DNA of 64,000 nucleotides from assembly GCA_938028725.1 (NCBI GenBank), contig CALIMH010000009.1:181012-245011 (forward strand), in the 5' to 3' direction. The DNA comes from an uncultured Anaerolineae bacterium (GTDB lineage Bacteria > Chloroflexota > Anaerolineae > J036 > Brachytrichaceae). The notes below the pieces were generated by a model. It worked only from the letters and a program-made list of their open reading frames with translations, searched no databases and had not been told where the DNA came from. Shown here in pieces: positions 18,728 through 26,466 of this stretch; the stretch's first letter is position 1, and every line of letters starts with the position of its first letter. The position numbers and the translations under genes are program-made.

Positions 18728-19836
18728 TCAGATACCTTCCTTTTGCCCCGCGCCTTCGTGCGTTCTTTCTCTGGCTTAGCAAGCTGCTCCCTTGCTCGCT
18801 TGGCATCAAAGACTAACTCGCGGGATTCGCCCACGCCGAAATCGGAGGCGCACTGACGCGCAAAATCAAGCGCCTCTTGATGAGAAATCTCAAAAAGCGC
18901 GCGCCGCCCGTCGGTGTAGACGCATTCCAGCTTCGGCGGTCGCTGCGCGTCCCTGACCAACAGGCAACCCTCGCGCAGATTGCCATCCTGCGGCATCGTC
19001 AAGGCCACCAGCCCAAGCCCAAGGATGTATCTTCGTAGCTTTCTAGTGTTCTCTTCATTGTCGGCCGACAGCGCTCGAATTGCCACGAGGTTTAAGCGTG
19101 CATCGCGGCGAATTTCGCCGTTCTCGCGCAAGACGACGCCGCCGGGCGACCAGGATGAAGGCACGTCGAGAAATCCTTGCTCGGAGTAGGCTTTCTTATT
19201 TTCGGAGTCCGGCTCGTCCAGCAGGCCTTCATCAATATAGCGCACGGGCGGGCGATATTGCGCCGAGCGGTGCAACGGCGCAATGTCAAAAGCGCGGATC
19301 TCCGAGCCGAATACGCGCTGGATTTTGATCTGCGTGCCGCGCGAGTCCCAGCACCCGAAGAGGATGGATGTCGGCGCGATCTTCGCCAGAGGCACATAGT
19401 CTGCGCGTTCTGAGATGGCTAGAAAGGCTTCTTTCAGCTCTCCATTCGCGTCTGAGAAGCGAACCAGAGCGTCTGCCGCGCGATGGCCGACGTCGAGCAA
19501 ATTCACGCTTGCGTCGTCACCTTCTCTGAGCTTGATGCGAACTTGAGGCACGAGGTCGCAATACGGTTTGTACTTGAATTTCGGTTCGAGACGATTCGCC
19601 TGCGAACCAATCGTGTCAACCAAGCAGACTTTTCTGCCGTCCGGCAAAACATCAATGTTGTAACCAAGCCACTCGCCGCTGAATCCATCTTGAGGTCTGG
19701 GAAAGGTCGGTGGGAAGAACACTGCGTCTCGGCCTTGATCGGGCAACAGCCACTCTCGCAGGACGATAGCAGCAATGCCATCGCTCTCGTCGAGCAGATC
19801 ATCGAAACGTGAAACGAGGTTGTTCTGGTCGCTCAT
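18724..19836 (-). CDS. csb1: Type I-G Cascade backbone subunit Csb1 (Cas7)
   Basis: A 370-residue protein of the GSU0053/Csb1 family, the Cas7-like backbone that coats the crRNA in type I-G. The N-terminal half contains AVFFPPTFPRPQDGF and the family signature CLVDTIGSQANRLEPKF. Later segments are ILFGCWDSRGTQIKIQR and VFGSEIRAFDIAPLHRSAQY. The C-terminus is lysine/arginine-rich (EKERTKARGKRK). The frame is intact and has normal length. The stop overlaps the csb2 start; 25 bases separate its start from the csb3 stop. Confidence 0.94.
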   Translation of the reverse strand: MSDQNNLVSRFDDLLDESDGIAAIVLREWLLPDQGRDAVFFPPTFPRPQDGFSGEWLGYNIDVLPDGRKVCLVDTIGSQANRLEPKFKYKPYCDLVPQVRIKLREGDDASVNLLDVGHRAADALVRFSDANGELKEAFLAISERADYVPLAKIAPTSILFGCWDSRGTQIKIQRVFGSEIRAFDIAPLHRSAQYRPPVRYIDEGLLDEPDSENKKAYSEQGFLDVPSSWSPGGVVLRENGEIRRDARLNLVAIRALSADNEENTRKLRRYILGLGLVALTMPQDGNLREGCLLVRDAQRPPKLECVYTDGRRALFEISHQEALDFARQCASDFGVGESRELVFDAKRAREQLAKPEKERTKARGKRKVSE

Positions 19837-19861
19837 AAGTCAAACTCCTTTTCTTGCTAAG

Positions 19862-20623
19862 TCATTCGACAACCTGAGATTGCCCCAGGGCTTTGTAACG
19901 CTCGCCTTCATCGCGAAATTTAATGGGGAAGGCATACATACGGCGCTTAACGAACCAGAGCCTTTCGTCGGTGAGGGACGCAATCAGAATCGGCAAGGGC
20001 TCGGACCACGTGAAACAGACCCATTGTTTGAGCGTCTCGTCCCAGCTGGGCCTGAATCGTTGTATGCCGACGAGCGCAAAGAACTCAACGGCCGGATAAA
20101 CCACCGGCTTCAGGCCCTGGTCGTTCATCGAGAAACCGATATCTATGCTCGTCAACCTGCTCAATCGGGTGTTGAATGCAGTTGCCGCGACTGCTTCTCC
20201 CTTGTCATCGCGCAGCCTCACGCCCCAGTCAAATATCTCGGCAGGTGAGCGGTCGTCCTGATAATCGCCTAACGCCCTTTTCAGCAGCGGAACTATCTTG
20301 CCGATCTGCTGCTGTCCGGCCCAGGTCTTCAGAGAATTGTCCGCCACCCACCAATTGAGAACCAGCGGATCGCTGCGCCCTGGTAACTGAAGCGAGATTG
20401 CCTCTGTTTGCTCATCTACAGGTAGCTCAGCCTTGCGCAGCGCCTCTAAAACGCCCGGCAGGTCATGCCCAGACCCGGTGATGACGAACTCGGTATCTTC
20501 CCGGCAAAAGTGGGCCATCACGCTGCCATCAGGCTTGAGCTGATGGGCGATCTCAAACACGCCATAGCAGGCGAGCAGATGCCCCGTGTTTTTGGGATTC
20601 AGCTTCAAGCGAATCTCGGCCAC
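19862..20623 (-). CDS. csb3: Type I-G CRISPR-associated protein Csb3
   Basis: A 253-residue Csb3-like protein, found between cas3 and csb1 in this subtype and thought to take the large-subunit (Cas8-like) place in the complex. Visible segments are RLKLNPKNTGHLLACYGVFE at the N-terminus, LVLNWWVADNSLKTWAGQQ in the middle and AVEFFALVGIQRFRPSWDE towards the end. I assign it from these segments and its position; the family is divergent and I cannot point to catalytic residues. The frame is intact and lies three bases after the HD nuclease gene. Confidence 0.85.
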   Translation of the reverse strand: MAEIRLKLNPKNTGHLLACYGVFEIAHQLKPDGSVMAHFCREDTEFVITGSGHDLPGVLEALRKAELPVDEQTEAISLQLPGRSDPLVLNWWVADNSLKTWAGQQQIGKIVPLLKRALGDYQDDRSPAEIFDWGVRLRDDKGEAVAATAFNTRLSRLTSIDIGFSMNDQGLKPVVYPAVEFFALVGIQRFRPSWDETLKQWVCFTWSEPLPILIASLTDERLWFVKRRMYAFPIKFRDEGERYKALGQSQVVE

Positions 20624-20626
20624 CGA

Positions 20627-22144
20627 TCAACCCTCCATGTTGGGATCGCGCTCGTTCGAGGCAAGCACATCCGCGATGTGGATCAGCCCTTCCAACCAGG
20701 CTAACGCCCACCAACCGTATTGGCGTTGCAGCCGCTCGAACCGCAACGCGGCTTCTAGGATGTATTGGCGATTGACTTCTTCGTCATATTCGTCGTCTAA
20801 AGCGGATTCGCGAAAAAGGGGCCTCGACCAGCCATGGTGCGCGGCGATGAGATGCAGCGCAAGATCATCGCTAACCTCCCCCTTCTCTTGCGCTTCTATC
20901 AGCGAGCCAAGCTCATGCCGATACCCCCTCAGACGCCTGGCGTCCATGCCGCGCCGTCCCGCCTTGGCCCAGGCGGGCTGCTGTGGGAAGCCTGTGTTGA
21001 AAACGGCGCGCTGCCAGATGCGGCGCGCTTTGCCCGGATCATGGTGTTTCGCGCCAACTTTCAGCGCCCTGGCTACCTCATCGGGCAAACCGAGTTTGCG
21101 CGCGAGGACCTCCGCCCACTGCTCGGCCAACGCGCAGTGGTCATCCACCGTCGGCGGTTGGTCGTAGGCAAGCGTTTCGACCTGCTGCGACCTGCCAAAA
21201 TCGCTCACGGCCAAAACGAGCGCTTCGTGGCAAACCCAATCCTCTCCTTGCTGGGAAGCCTCGTAGCGCGTCGGCAAGAGCAAAGCGAGCCTGAGGTTGT
21301 TGCCTGATGCTTCTGAGAGCTTGCGCAGCGCGCGCTCTGCGGCCTCGTCCACCTCCCAGCTTGTTTCGTCTGTCTGGTCAGGCAAGTCCTCGCATATCCA
21401 CTCGGCTTTCTCGTTCGCGTTGTTCCACCGTCCCACTTGCCAAACTTCGCGCTCGGCATCCCAGCGCACTAAGCACCGCACAGGAGCGCTCCCTGCTTTT
21501 ACCTTTTCAAGCACATCAGGGACGGGCGTTGTGCTCTCCGGCTTGAGCAATCCCTGGGTGTCTAGCCCCCCGCAGGAAGGCGGTAACACAACGGTCGCGT
21601 AGTAAAGCTCGCTTTCATTCGAGATGTCGGCGAGCCGCTTCGCCTCAACCTTGCCGTTTGCAAAGATGAATATGGCATGCCGGTTCTTGTCCCGCTTGGC
21701 GATTTCCTGCAGCGCGTGATACACGTTTGATGCGCTTTCGCGCAGGCGCTCGTGGCTGCGGATCGGCGCGATCTCAAACCACTGCTCTAGCGCTTCGGCC
21801 TTATCCGCTTCGTTGCTCATCTTGGACACCGCCTCGGCCAGCTCCACTTCGGCTCGCCACGCTACGAATGCCTCAGGCGGCTCCCCGGTTAGGCCGTGAA
21901 GGTAGGCGGAAATGTTCTCCCTGCGCGCGATTGTCGTCGCAGACCAGCGGTCAATGGTGAGAGCGTCCAACTGAAGCGCAGCGGGAGATGCGTCAAATGC
22001 CTGCGGAGGAAACTGTATGGACGACAGAGCGAGTGGACTCACATCGATTAAGCCGTCTGTGGCCTTGTACTTCTCGAGCGTCTTCAGGACTAGAGTTGTG
22101 GAGCTTCCCTCTGCCTCTTTCTTCTTTCGCTGCTTCTTATACAT
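20627..22144 (-). CDS. Cas3'' HD nuclease part of a split type I-G Cas3
   Basis: This 505-residue ORF carries the C-terminal half of a type I-G Cas3. The HD nuclease motifs are near the C-terminus: KHHDPGKARR with the His-Asp pair at about residues 367-369, GYRHELGS near 409, IAAHHGWSRP near 436 and a terminal HIADVLAS with Asp near 492. The preceding 350 residues match no motif I can name but belong to the linker region of these long Cas3 proteins. It starts at 22144, only three bases after the stop of the helicase ORF. Its start RKKKEAEGSSTTL is a near copy, in another frame, of the helicase C-terminus. Degradation of unwound target DNA is the expected role. Confidence 0.88.
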   Translation of the reverse strand: MYKKQRKKKEAEGSSTTLVLKTLEKYKATDGLIDVSPLALSSIQFPPQAFDASPAALQLDALTIDRWSATTIARRENISAYLHGLTGEPPEAFVAWRAEVELAEAVSKMSNEADKAEALEQWFEIAPIRSHERLRESASNVYHALQEIAKRDKNRHAIFIFANGKVEAKRLADISNESELYYATVVLPPSCGGLDTQGLLKPESTTPVPDVLEKVKAGSAPVRCLVRWDAEREVWQVGRWNNANEKAEWICEDLPDQTDETSWEVDEAAERALRKLSEASGNNLRLALLLPTRYEASQQGEDWVCHEALVLAVSDFGRSQQVETLAYDQPPTVDDHCALAEQWAEVLARKLGLPDEVARALKVGAKHHDPGKARRIWQRAVFNTGFPQQPAWAKAGRRGMDARRLRGYRHELGSLIEAQEKGEVSDDLALHLIAAHHGWSRPLFRESALDDEYDEEVNRQYILEAALRFERLQRQYGWWALAWLEGLIHIADVLASNERDPNMEG

Positions 22145-22147
22145 GTC

Positions 22148-23494
22148 TTAATTATAACCCATCTCGCCGAAAAGTTGTGGGGCTTCCCTCTGCCTCTTTC
22201 TTTTTCCCTGCTTCTTCTTGCCTTGCTCTGAGTTGTCGGTAGTTTCCTCTCCGTCTTGGGTATCATCGCTTCCCGGCTTGGCCTCTTTGAGCTGCTTCGG
22301 CTTGTAAACCACGTGCACATCAGCGGCGTCGTGCTTGCCGCGGCGATTGACGCGCCCCAGACGTTGGATGAACCGATCGGCAGGCTGCAGATCGCAGATC
22401 AGGTGATCGGCGTCGAGGTCGAGTCCCACTTCTCCCGCCGCATTTGCGACGAGATAGACGCTCTGCGTGACAGCTTCTGAGTTAAGGAAGGCGCGATAGA
22501 TTGGGGAGTTACGCAACATTTGATCGCGCTCGAACCCGCGCACGGTGCCGGTGAGCGCAGTCACTCGCTTTTCGTCGCCGATGCCTTTCGCTATCTGCTC
22601 GGCAATCTTCCGAACGGACTGGGGCGAGTGAACGTAAATCAGCACCCTTGCCTTTTTGTCCTTGTACTCTAGGGCGATCTGGGCAATCTCCTCCTCTACA
22701 GAGCTGGTGTCTTTCACAGGCACGAGCCTGCAGCGCTTCTTGGCCTCAAGGCGAAGCTTGACAAATTCATCTTCTTTGTCCTCCTCCTCAAGCTTGAAGA
22801 TGTCCTCGTCAGCTTTCTCAGTGAGCGTGGCCGACAACTGCAATACTTTGAAAGGCTTGAATCCCTTACCTTTCTGCTGCTGCTCGACCGCGCGCAGCAG
22901 ATTGCTGAATGCGGGCGCAAGATGCGCCTCGTCGTGCACGATCAGCGCATCGTGGCCGACCAAGCCTGCGTGAAAGGGGCGCATTTTGTAGCTATCTCCA
23001 TACCCTGAGAAAGTCAGCTTGCTGCCGATCATGTCTATCGTTCCCACCACGATGGCAGGGCGGCAGGGGTCTAGCTTCCATTCCTCGTTATCGGCCAGTT
23101 CGCCGCGCAGGGTGCTGATCCCGACGACGGGCAGGCCAGGCACAGCGGCCAAAGCAGCAAGGGCGTTCTTGACAGCAGAGCTATCGCTCGATTCCAGCTT
23201 CTGGAGAATTTGGACGCAAACTTCTGTCGCCTGATCAACCACCGTGCGGCGATTCACTATGTAGACAAGTCGCCGGGGCAATGCTGGCGCGCCTGACCTA
23301 GCCTGGTAGGCAAGGGCGATGAGCCAAATTGGGATCACCGTTGTCTTGCCCAGGCCCGTCGGCAGGATACAGGCGTCCGGGATGCGGTTTGTGACGAAGC
23401 GAAGAAAGAGCCGCTTTTGCCACCGCAGCGGTGGGAAGCCCATAAGTGTCTCGAACGCTTCTACGAAGAAATTCTCAGCATCTTGTAGGTTCAT
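22148..23494 (-). CDS. cas3: Cas3' helicase part of a split type I-G Cas3
   Basis: A 448-residue SF2 helicase. Motif I is CILPTGLGKTTV (residues 43-53), motif II is LIVHDEAHLAP with DEAH at 188-191, motif III is LQLSATLTE, and motif VI is DRFIQRLGRVNRRGK, all intact. It lacks the HD domain, which follows in the next ORF. It ends in a basic tail (KKKQGKRKRQREAPQLF) that comes from a local duplication. In type I-G the two activities are usually one polypeptide. It is the first gene of the operon; its start is 28 bases from a repeat-like element and about 160 bases from the -10 box. Confidence 0.92.
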   Translation of the reverse strand: MNLQDAENFFVEAFETLMGFPPLRWQKRLFLRFVTNRIPDACILPTGLGKTTVIPIWLIALAYQARSGAPALPRRLVYIVNRRTVVDQATEVCVQILQKLESSDSSAVKNALAALAAVPGLPVVGISTLRGELADNEEWKLDPCRPAIVVGTIDMIGSKLTFSGYGDSYKMRPFHAGLVGHDALIVHDEAHLAPAFSNLLRAVEQQQKGKGFKPFKVLQLSATLTEKADEDIFKLEEEDKEDEFVKLRLEAKKRCRLVPVKDTSSVEEEIAQIALEYKDKKARVLIYVHSPQSVRKIAEQIAKGIGDEKRVTALTGTVRGFERDQMLRNSPIYRAFLNSEAVTQSVYLVANAAGEVGLDLDADHLICDLQPADRFIQRLGRVNRRGKHDAADVHVVYKPKQLKEAKPGSDDTQDGEETTDNSEQGKKKQGKRKRQREAPQLFGEMGYN

Positions 23495-23522
23495 ACCGAC
23501 ACCTCAGCATTAAGAGTGCAAT

Positions 23523-23615
23523 CACTCAATGGGGCCGCGCACAGAAGAATGCGCGGAGGTTCGAGTGCTTCTTCACAGATGGACAGTAGCACCCTGATCT
23601 TCAATGGGGCCGCCG
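23523..23615 (-). ncRNA. Vestigial two-repeat mini-CRISPR, CreR-like cas-repressing guide RNA
   Basis: Upstream of cas3 lie two degenerate copies of the locus's own CRISPR repeat in the same orientation as the array. The copy at 23523-23560 keeps CTCAATGGGGCC and a changed but perfect stem (CCGCGCA/TGCGCGG). The copy at 23598-23615 keeps GCCCCATTGAAG on the minus strand, which is the crRNA 5' handle. Between them are exactly 37 nt, a normal spacer length. Read on the minus strand this spacer begins TCAGGGTGCTACTGT and matches the cas promoter. Known CreR/CreA RNAs of other type I systems have this structure and guide Cascade to a promoter without cleavage. There is no toxin ORF in the interval, so a CreR role fits better than a CreTA addiction module. 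Confidence 0.8.
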
Positions 23616-23656
23616 GGGCATAGCTGATTGGGCGCATAGCTTCCGCCTTGCCCCTG

Positions 23657-23688
23657 ATTATAGCGCATTATCAGGCTGCTATTGTAAA
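23657..23688 (-). promoter_or_regulatory. cas operon promoter overlapping a Cascade target site
   Basis: On the minus strand a perfect -10 TATAAT lies at 23657-23662 and a -35-like TTTACA at 23683-23688, with a long 20-bp spacing. The plus strand in between, 23671-23685, reads TCAGGCTGCTATTGT and is flanked on its 5' side by TTA (23668-23670). It matches the first 15 nt of the nearby guide at 13 positions; the two mismatches are at guide positions 6 and 12. Cascade bound here would cover the promoter of the guide and of all cas genes. Confidence 0.75.
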
Positions 23689-23811
23689 ACTTAGCAGGAT
23701 GCAGTGCGTGTCACACATACATCACTGGTCCAAGCTTGCCTGGCTGGTAGGCAGCGGTCGAGAGCTTCCCTCGTTTGCTCAGTGCTTCGTAGAGAAAACG
23801 CACCGCCTGCG

Positions 23812-25065
23812 CTAGCGCCGCACCAGGGGCGCGAAGCGGCGATGGGGCAGGCTGTCCACCACCCGCAGCGAGACGCTCACGGTGGCGTTAGTGTTGGCGT
23901 TGGTGGCGCTGAATTGCACTGTGCCGACGTAAGTGCCGGTCGCGTTGGGCAGATGGGCGGGGTTCAGCGCCAGTTGCACGTTGGGGTTCGGCGTGTTGCC
24001 CGTCGCCGGCGTCACGCTCAGCCAGGCCGGTGAGGCGCCGGCCTGCCAATTCAGCGTTTGGCTGTTGCCGCCGTTGGTGACGTTGAGCAGGGCAACCTGC
24101 GGGAAGCGCTCGCCGGTTGACCGCACGTAGAGGAAGTTGACCTGCGCCGGCTGAACGGATAGGCTCGGCGGCGGCTCGCTGGTGGTCAGCTCGATGGTGT
24201 CGCAGGTGGTCACCGTTTGGCTGCCGGATTGCAATTCGGCGCACACCTGTCGCACACCTTGAACCCAGTTGAGTTGCCAACTCAAGGAGTTGGCGAAGGG
24301 CCGCCAAGCGCCCCAGGGGTCGTTGTCGTTGCGCAGGCGCATCTGTTGCCAGTTGCCGTAGATGTAAATCTCCACCTGCGGCGTCGCCGTGCGGGAGTAT
24401 TCGCGCTGGATGACCAGCGGGTACACACCAAAACGGCGGCCGAAGTTCTGCGTCCAGTAGTGCCACCAGCTTCCGCCGCCACAGTAACCGACGCCGATCT
24501 CCCAGAACCAGTGATGTTCAATATTCCCGCGGTGGCCTGGCGAGTTGAGCCAGCCCTGCATCACACTGGCAGGCGTGGCATAGCCGGCGGCGATGTTCTC
24601 GCCCAGCGTCGCCCGGTTTGTGTAATGGCCGCCGACGCGCTGGCTGAAGTCACAGACTTGCATAAGCTGCCCGTTCACGCGGTCGTAGGTATCGTGGTTG
24701 AAGTAGTCATCGTCGCGCATGTCGCAACTGTGGTAGCGCGCGGTTTGATCGAGCAACGGCACGCGCTTGAGCGGCGGCTTGCCGATGGAGGCGCGGTGAT
24801 CGTTGACCAGCTCAACCACCTGCTGCTCGAAATCGTTGTTGGTGGGCGGCAAAACGACCACCGAGCAGCCCATGAACGAAGGCTGCGCGGGCTGCAACTC
24901 TGGCCTCGCCAGCGCGTCGCGCTGGACGTTGATTGCCTCCCCCAATGCGCCGATGCCCTCTTGCGCCCGCGCGATGCTCAGTGTTGACGCCGCCAGCAGA
25001 AGACTGGCCCATGCTGCGCATACGACCCCTCTTGCTCCTCTCGCCTGTGATTTCCCCGTTCGCAT
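23812..25065 (-). CDS. Secreted CAP (SCP-like) domain protein
   Basis: A 417-residue exported protein. The signal peptide is about MRTGKSQARGARGVVCAAWA to the cleavage region IARAQE. The CAP domain spans roughly residues 75-210, with VVELVNDHRASIGKPPL, LDQTARYHSCDM, TLGENIAAGYATPASVMQGW and LNSPGHRGNI, which are the conserved His/Glu-containing CAP motifs. A beta-sandwich-like C-terminal domain follows (LSVQPAQVNFLYVRSTGERF, then LNVTNGGNSQTLNW). The protein ends RRFAPLVRR, a tail recurring in secreted proteins of this group. The intact gene lies between the cas promoter region and gene debris. CAP proteins are extracellular; the exact activity is unknown. Confidence 0.88.
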   Translation of the reverse strand: MRTGKSQARGARGVVCAAWASLLLAASTLSIARAQEGIGALGEAINVQRDALARPELQPAQPSFMGCSVVVLPPTNNDFEQQVVELVNDHRASIGKPPLKRVPLLDQTARYHSCDMRDDDYFNHDTYDRVNGQLMQVCDFSQRVGGHYTNRATLGENIAAGYATPASVMQGWLNSPGHRGNIEHHWFWEIGVGYCGGGSWWHYWTQNFGRRFGVYPLVIQREYSRTATPQVEIYIYGNWQQMRLRNDNDPWGAWRPFANSLSWQLNWVQGVRQVCAELQSGSQTVTTCDTIELTTSEPPPSLSVQPAQVNFLYVRSTGERFPQVALLNVTNGGNSQTLNWQAGASPAWLSVTPATGNTPNPNVQLALNPAHLPNATGTYVGTVQFSATNANTNATVSVSLRVVDSLPHRRFAPLVRR

Positions 25066-25240
25066 TGCACGCCTCCACTATAGACTACAGACAAATGATA
25101 GTTGCGGTGCGCAAAAAGAGCAAGCGCAAGTGAGTTTGAGAGCCGCGCGCTGCAAGCCGCTATTGCAGGCGATGGTAGCCGATAGTAGTGGCTGATGAGC
25201 GTTTTTGCAGGAGCGCCGGCCCTGGCCGGGCAAGCGGATG

Positions 25241-25640
25241 TCATGGCGCGAGCGGCGGCCCCGCCAGCGAGAAGGTGTAGGTGCGGATCGACCCGCGCGA
25301 ATCGGCGTCGGTGACGCGCAGTTTGTCGCCGATGCGTGCGAAGGTGAGCCGGCGTGTCACGCCGTTGCCGAAAGCAAAGGTGATGCTGAACGGCTCGCCG
25401 ATGAATGAATGACTGCCTGCGCGCGCCCCAGTCACACTCGCGCGACTGGCAACGGGCGAACGCCTGCACGGTGATGGTGGGGCCGATGTTGCTGATGACC
25501 AGGTGGGTGATCCCCGTCGGTCGTCGGGTCGTCGTTCGTCCAGACGCCGCCGTACTGGCTGTAGCGCGCCTCCATCGCTTGCGCCGTCGCCTGCGTGAGC
25601 GCAGTAGCCGTCGCTGCCTGTTGCGCGTCCGCCATCGCCT
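25241..25640 (-). pseudogene. Fragment of a secreted beta-domain protein with frameshifts
   Basis: Three frames on the minus strand together give a continuous domain: QQAATATALTQATAQAMEAR with YSQYGGVWTNDDPTTDG, then ITHLVISNIGPTITVQAFAR with CQSRECDWG, then SHSFIGEPFSITFAFGNGV, RIGDKLRVTDADS and SIRTYTFSLAGPP. The I..V...C..CDWG layout is a domain I associate with secreted Chloroflexota proteins, but I cannot name it. Two frame changes in about 400 bases and the absence of an N-terminus mark it as a dead fragment. The other side of the fragment abuts a DUF11 fragment on the opposite strand. Confidence 0.55.
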
Positions 25641-26047
25641 GGGCGGCAACCTCACCACCGTCACCAACACGCTGGGCGTCGTGCGCAAAGGTGACATCAT
25701 CACCTACACGGTGGTGATCACCAACAACGGCAGCAGCGCGGTGAACAACATCCTGTTGTATGCGCCGATCCCGTCCGGCACGACCTACGTGGCGGGCAGC
25801 GCCACCGGCGGCAGCTACTTCGGCAGCCTCGCCCTCGGCCCATTGGCGACGCTGGCCGGCGTAGTGTGGAGCGGCAGCCTCGCGCCGGGCGAATCACACA
25901 CGCTGATCTACGCTGTGCGGGCGCAGATTTCAGATCACCAACGAGCCGAAGGTGTTCGTGGACAACGTGGACACAGGCATCGTGTTGAGCAGCATTGTGG
26001 AAGTAGAGGCGCTGCGCATTTACCTGCCGATTGTGGCGAAGCCATAA
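25637..26047 (+). pseudogene. DUF11-domain surface protein fragment
   Basis: The plus strand encodes one DUF11 repeat: GVVRKGDIITYTVVITNNGS, VNNILLYAPIPSGTTYVAGS and VVWSGSLAPGESHTLIYAVR. The frame is then lost near 25925 and resumes as ITNEPKVFVDNVDTGIVLSS and EVEALRIYLPIVAKP, ending with TAA at 26047. DUF11 repeats belong to cell-surface proteins; the LRIYLPIVAKP tail is a typical end for this group. The N-terminus is missing and the internal frameshift makes expression unlikely. Confidence 0.6.
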
Positions 26048-26059
26048 TAGGCTGCCCAA

Positions 26060-26093
26060 GCGCGGGGCAGGGCGGACCCGTCCTGCCCCGCGC
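26060..26093. terminator. Perfect 12-bp hairpin after the DUF11 remnant
   Basis: GCGCGGGGCAGG and CCTGCCCCGCGC form a perfect stem with a 10-base loop, twelve bases after the stop of the DUF11 fragment. There is no U tract, so it may be a REP-like repeat or a factor-dependent termination hairpin rather than a classical intrinsic terminator. Confidence 0.45.
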
Positions 26094-26140
26094 CTATCGC
26101 GCATTTCTCTGATAGCCCCTGACTCGCCAAAGCAGCAAAG

Positions 26141-26170
26141 GAGCGGCGCAGACGTCGCTCTTTAATTATT
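26141..26170 (+). terminator. Intrinsic terminator-like hairpin
   Basis: GAGCGGCG, a CAGA loop and CGTCGCTC form an 8-bp stem (one G-T pair), directly followed by TTTAATTATT. This fits a plus-strand rho-independent terminator of the original DUF11-protein gene. Confidence 0.5.
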
Positions 26171-26189
26171 ATCTCAAGGAGGAACTAGG

Positions 26190-26225
26190 ATGGACAATCA
26201 GGGTGACCAGGGTACGCCATGCTAG
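26190..26225 (+). other. Eleven-codon mini-ORF behind a strong ribosome-binding site
   Basis: AAGGAGGA at 26176-26183 stands six bases before an ATG that opens MDNQGDQGTPC followed by TAG. The ribosome-binding site is far better than those of most neighbours, suggesting that a real gene once began here and was truncated by a deletion. A short leader peptide is the alternative. Downstream there is only an aminotransferase fragment. Confidence 0.35.
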
Positions 26226-26250
26226 GGCACATTGCCTGCTCTGGCTTTGA

Positions 26251-26466
26251 CCCCGGATGGGCACGATCCAGGCTGCCATCCTCCGCGCCAAGCTGTGGCA
26301 CTTGCCAGAACGGACGGCGCGCCGGCAGGCTCTCGCTCAAGCATACTTGCATTTGCTCGACGGGCCACCAGTCGTCTTACCGCACATACCACCTGACCGG
26401 CAATCAGTGTGGCACCGGTTCATGCTATGTGTCCCAGCCCATGCAGCTATTGTCCTGCAAGCACTC
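26251..26466 (+). pseudogene. DegT/DnrJ/EryC1 aminotransferase fragment
   Basis: The plus strand encodes PRMGTIQAAILRAKLWHL, then RQALAQAYLHLLDGPPV and PHIPPDRQSVWHRFML. RMxTIQAAILRxKL followed by PPDRxxVWHxF is the C-terminal pattern of DegT/DnrJ/EryC1 sugar aminotransferases. About 70 of roughly 370 residues remain, with a stop directly upstream and no start. The fragment ends next to the pyk stop, so a rearrangement joined the two. It may derive from a sugar-nucleotide pathway once near the polysaccharide cluster. Confidence 0.6.

Noticed and set aside
20586..21307. Plus-strand ORFs of 193 and 157 codons inside the cas region
   Set aside because: They are antisense to the Cas3 HD gene and csb3, whose frames carry the functional motifs.
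23495..23640. A CreT-type toxin gene between the mini-CRISPR and cas3
   Set aside because: The 28 bases between the repeat-like element and cas3 and the 37-nt spacer leave no room for even a short toxin ORF, so CreTA-type addiction is unlikely.
24217..24987. A 256-codon plus-strand ORF
   Set aside because: It is antisense to the CAP-domain gene and has no recognisable domain.
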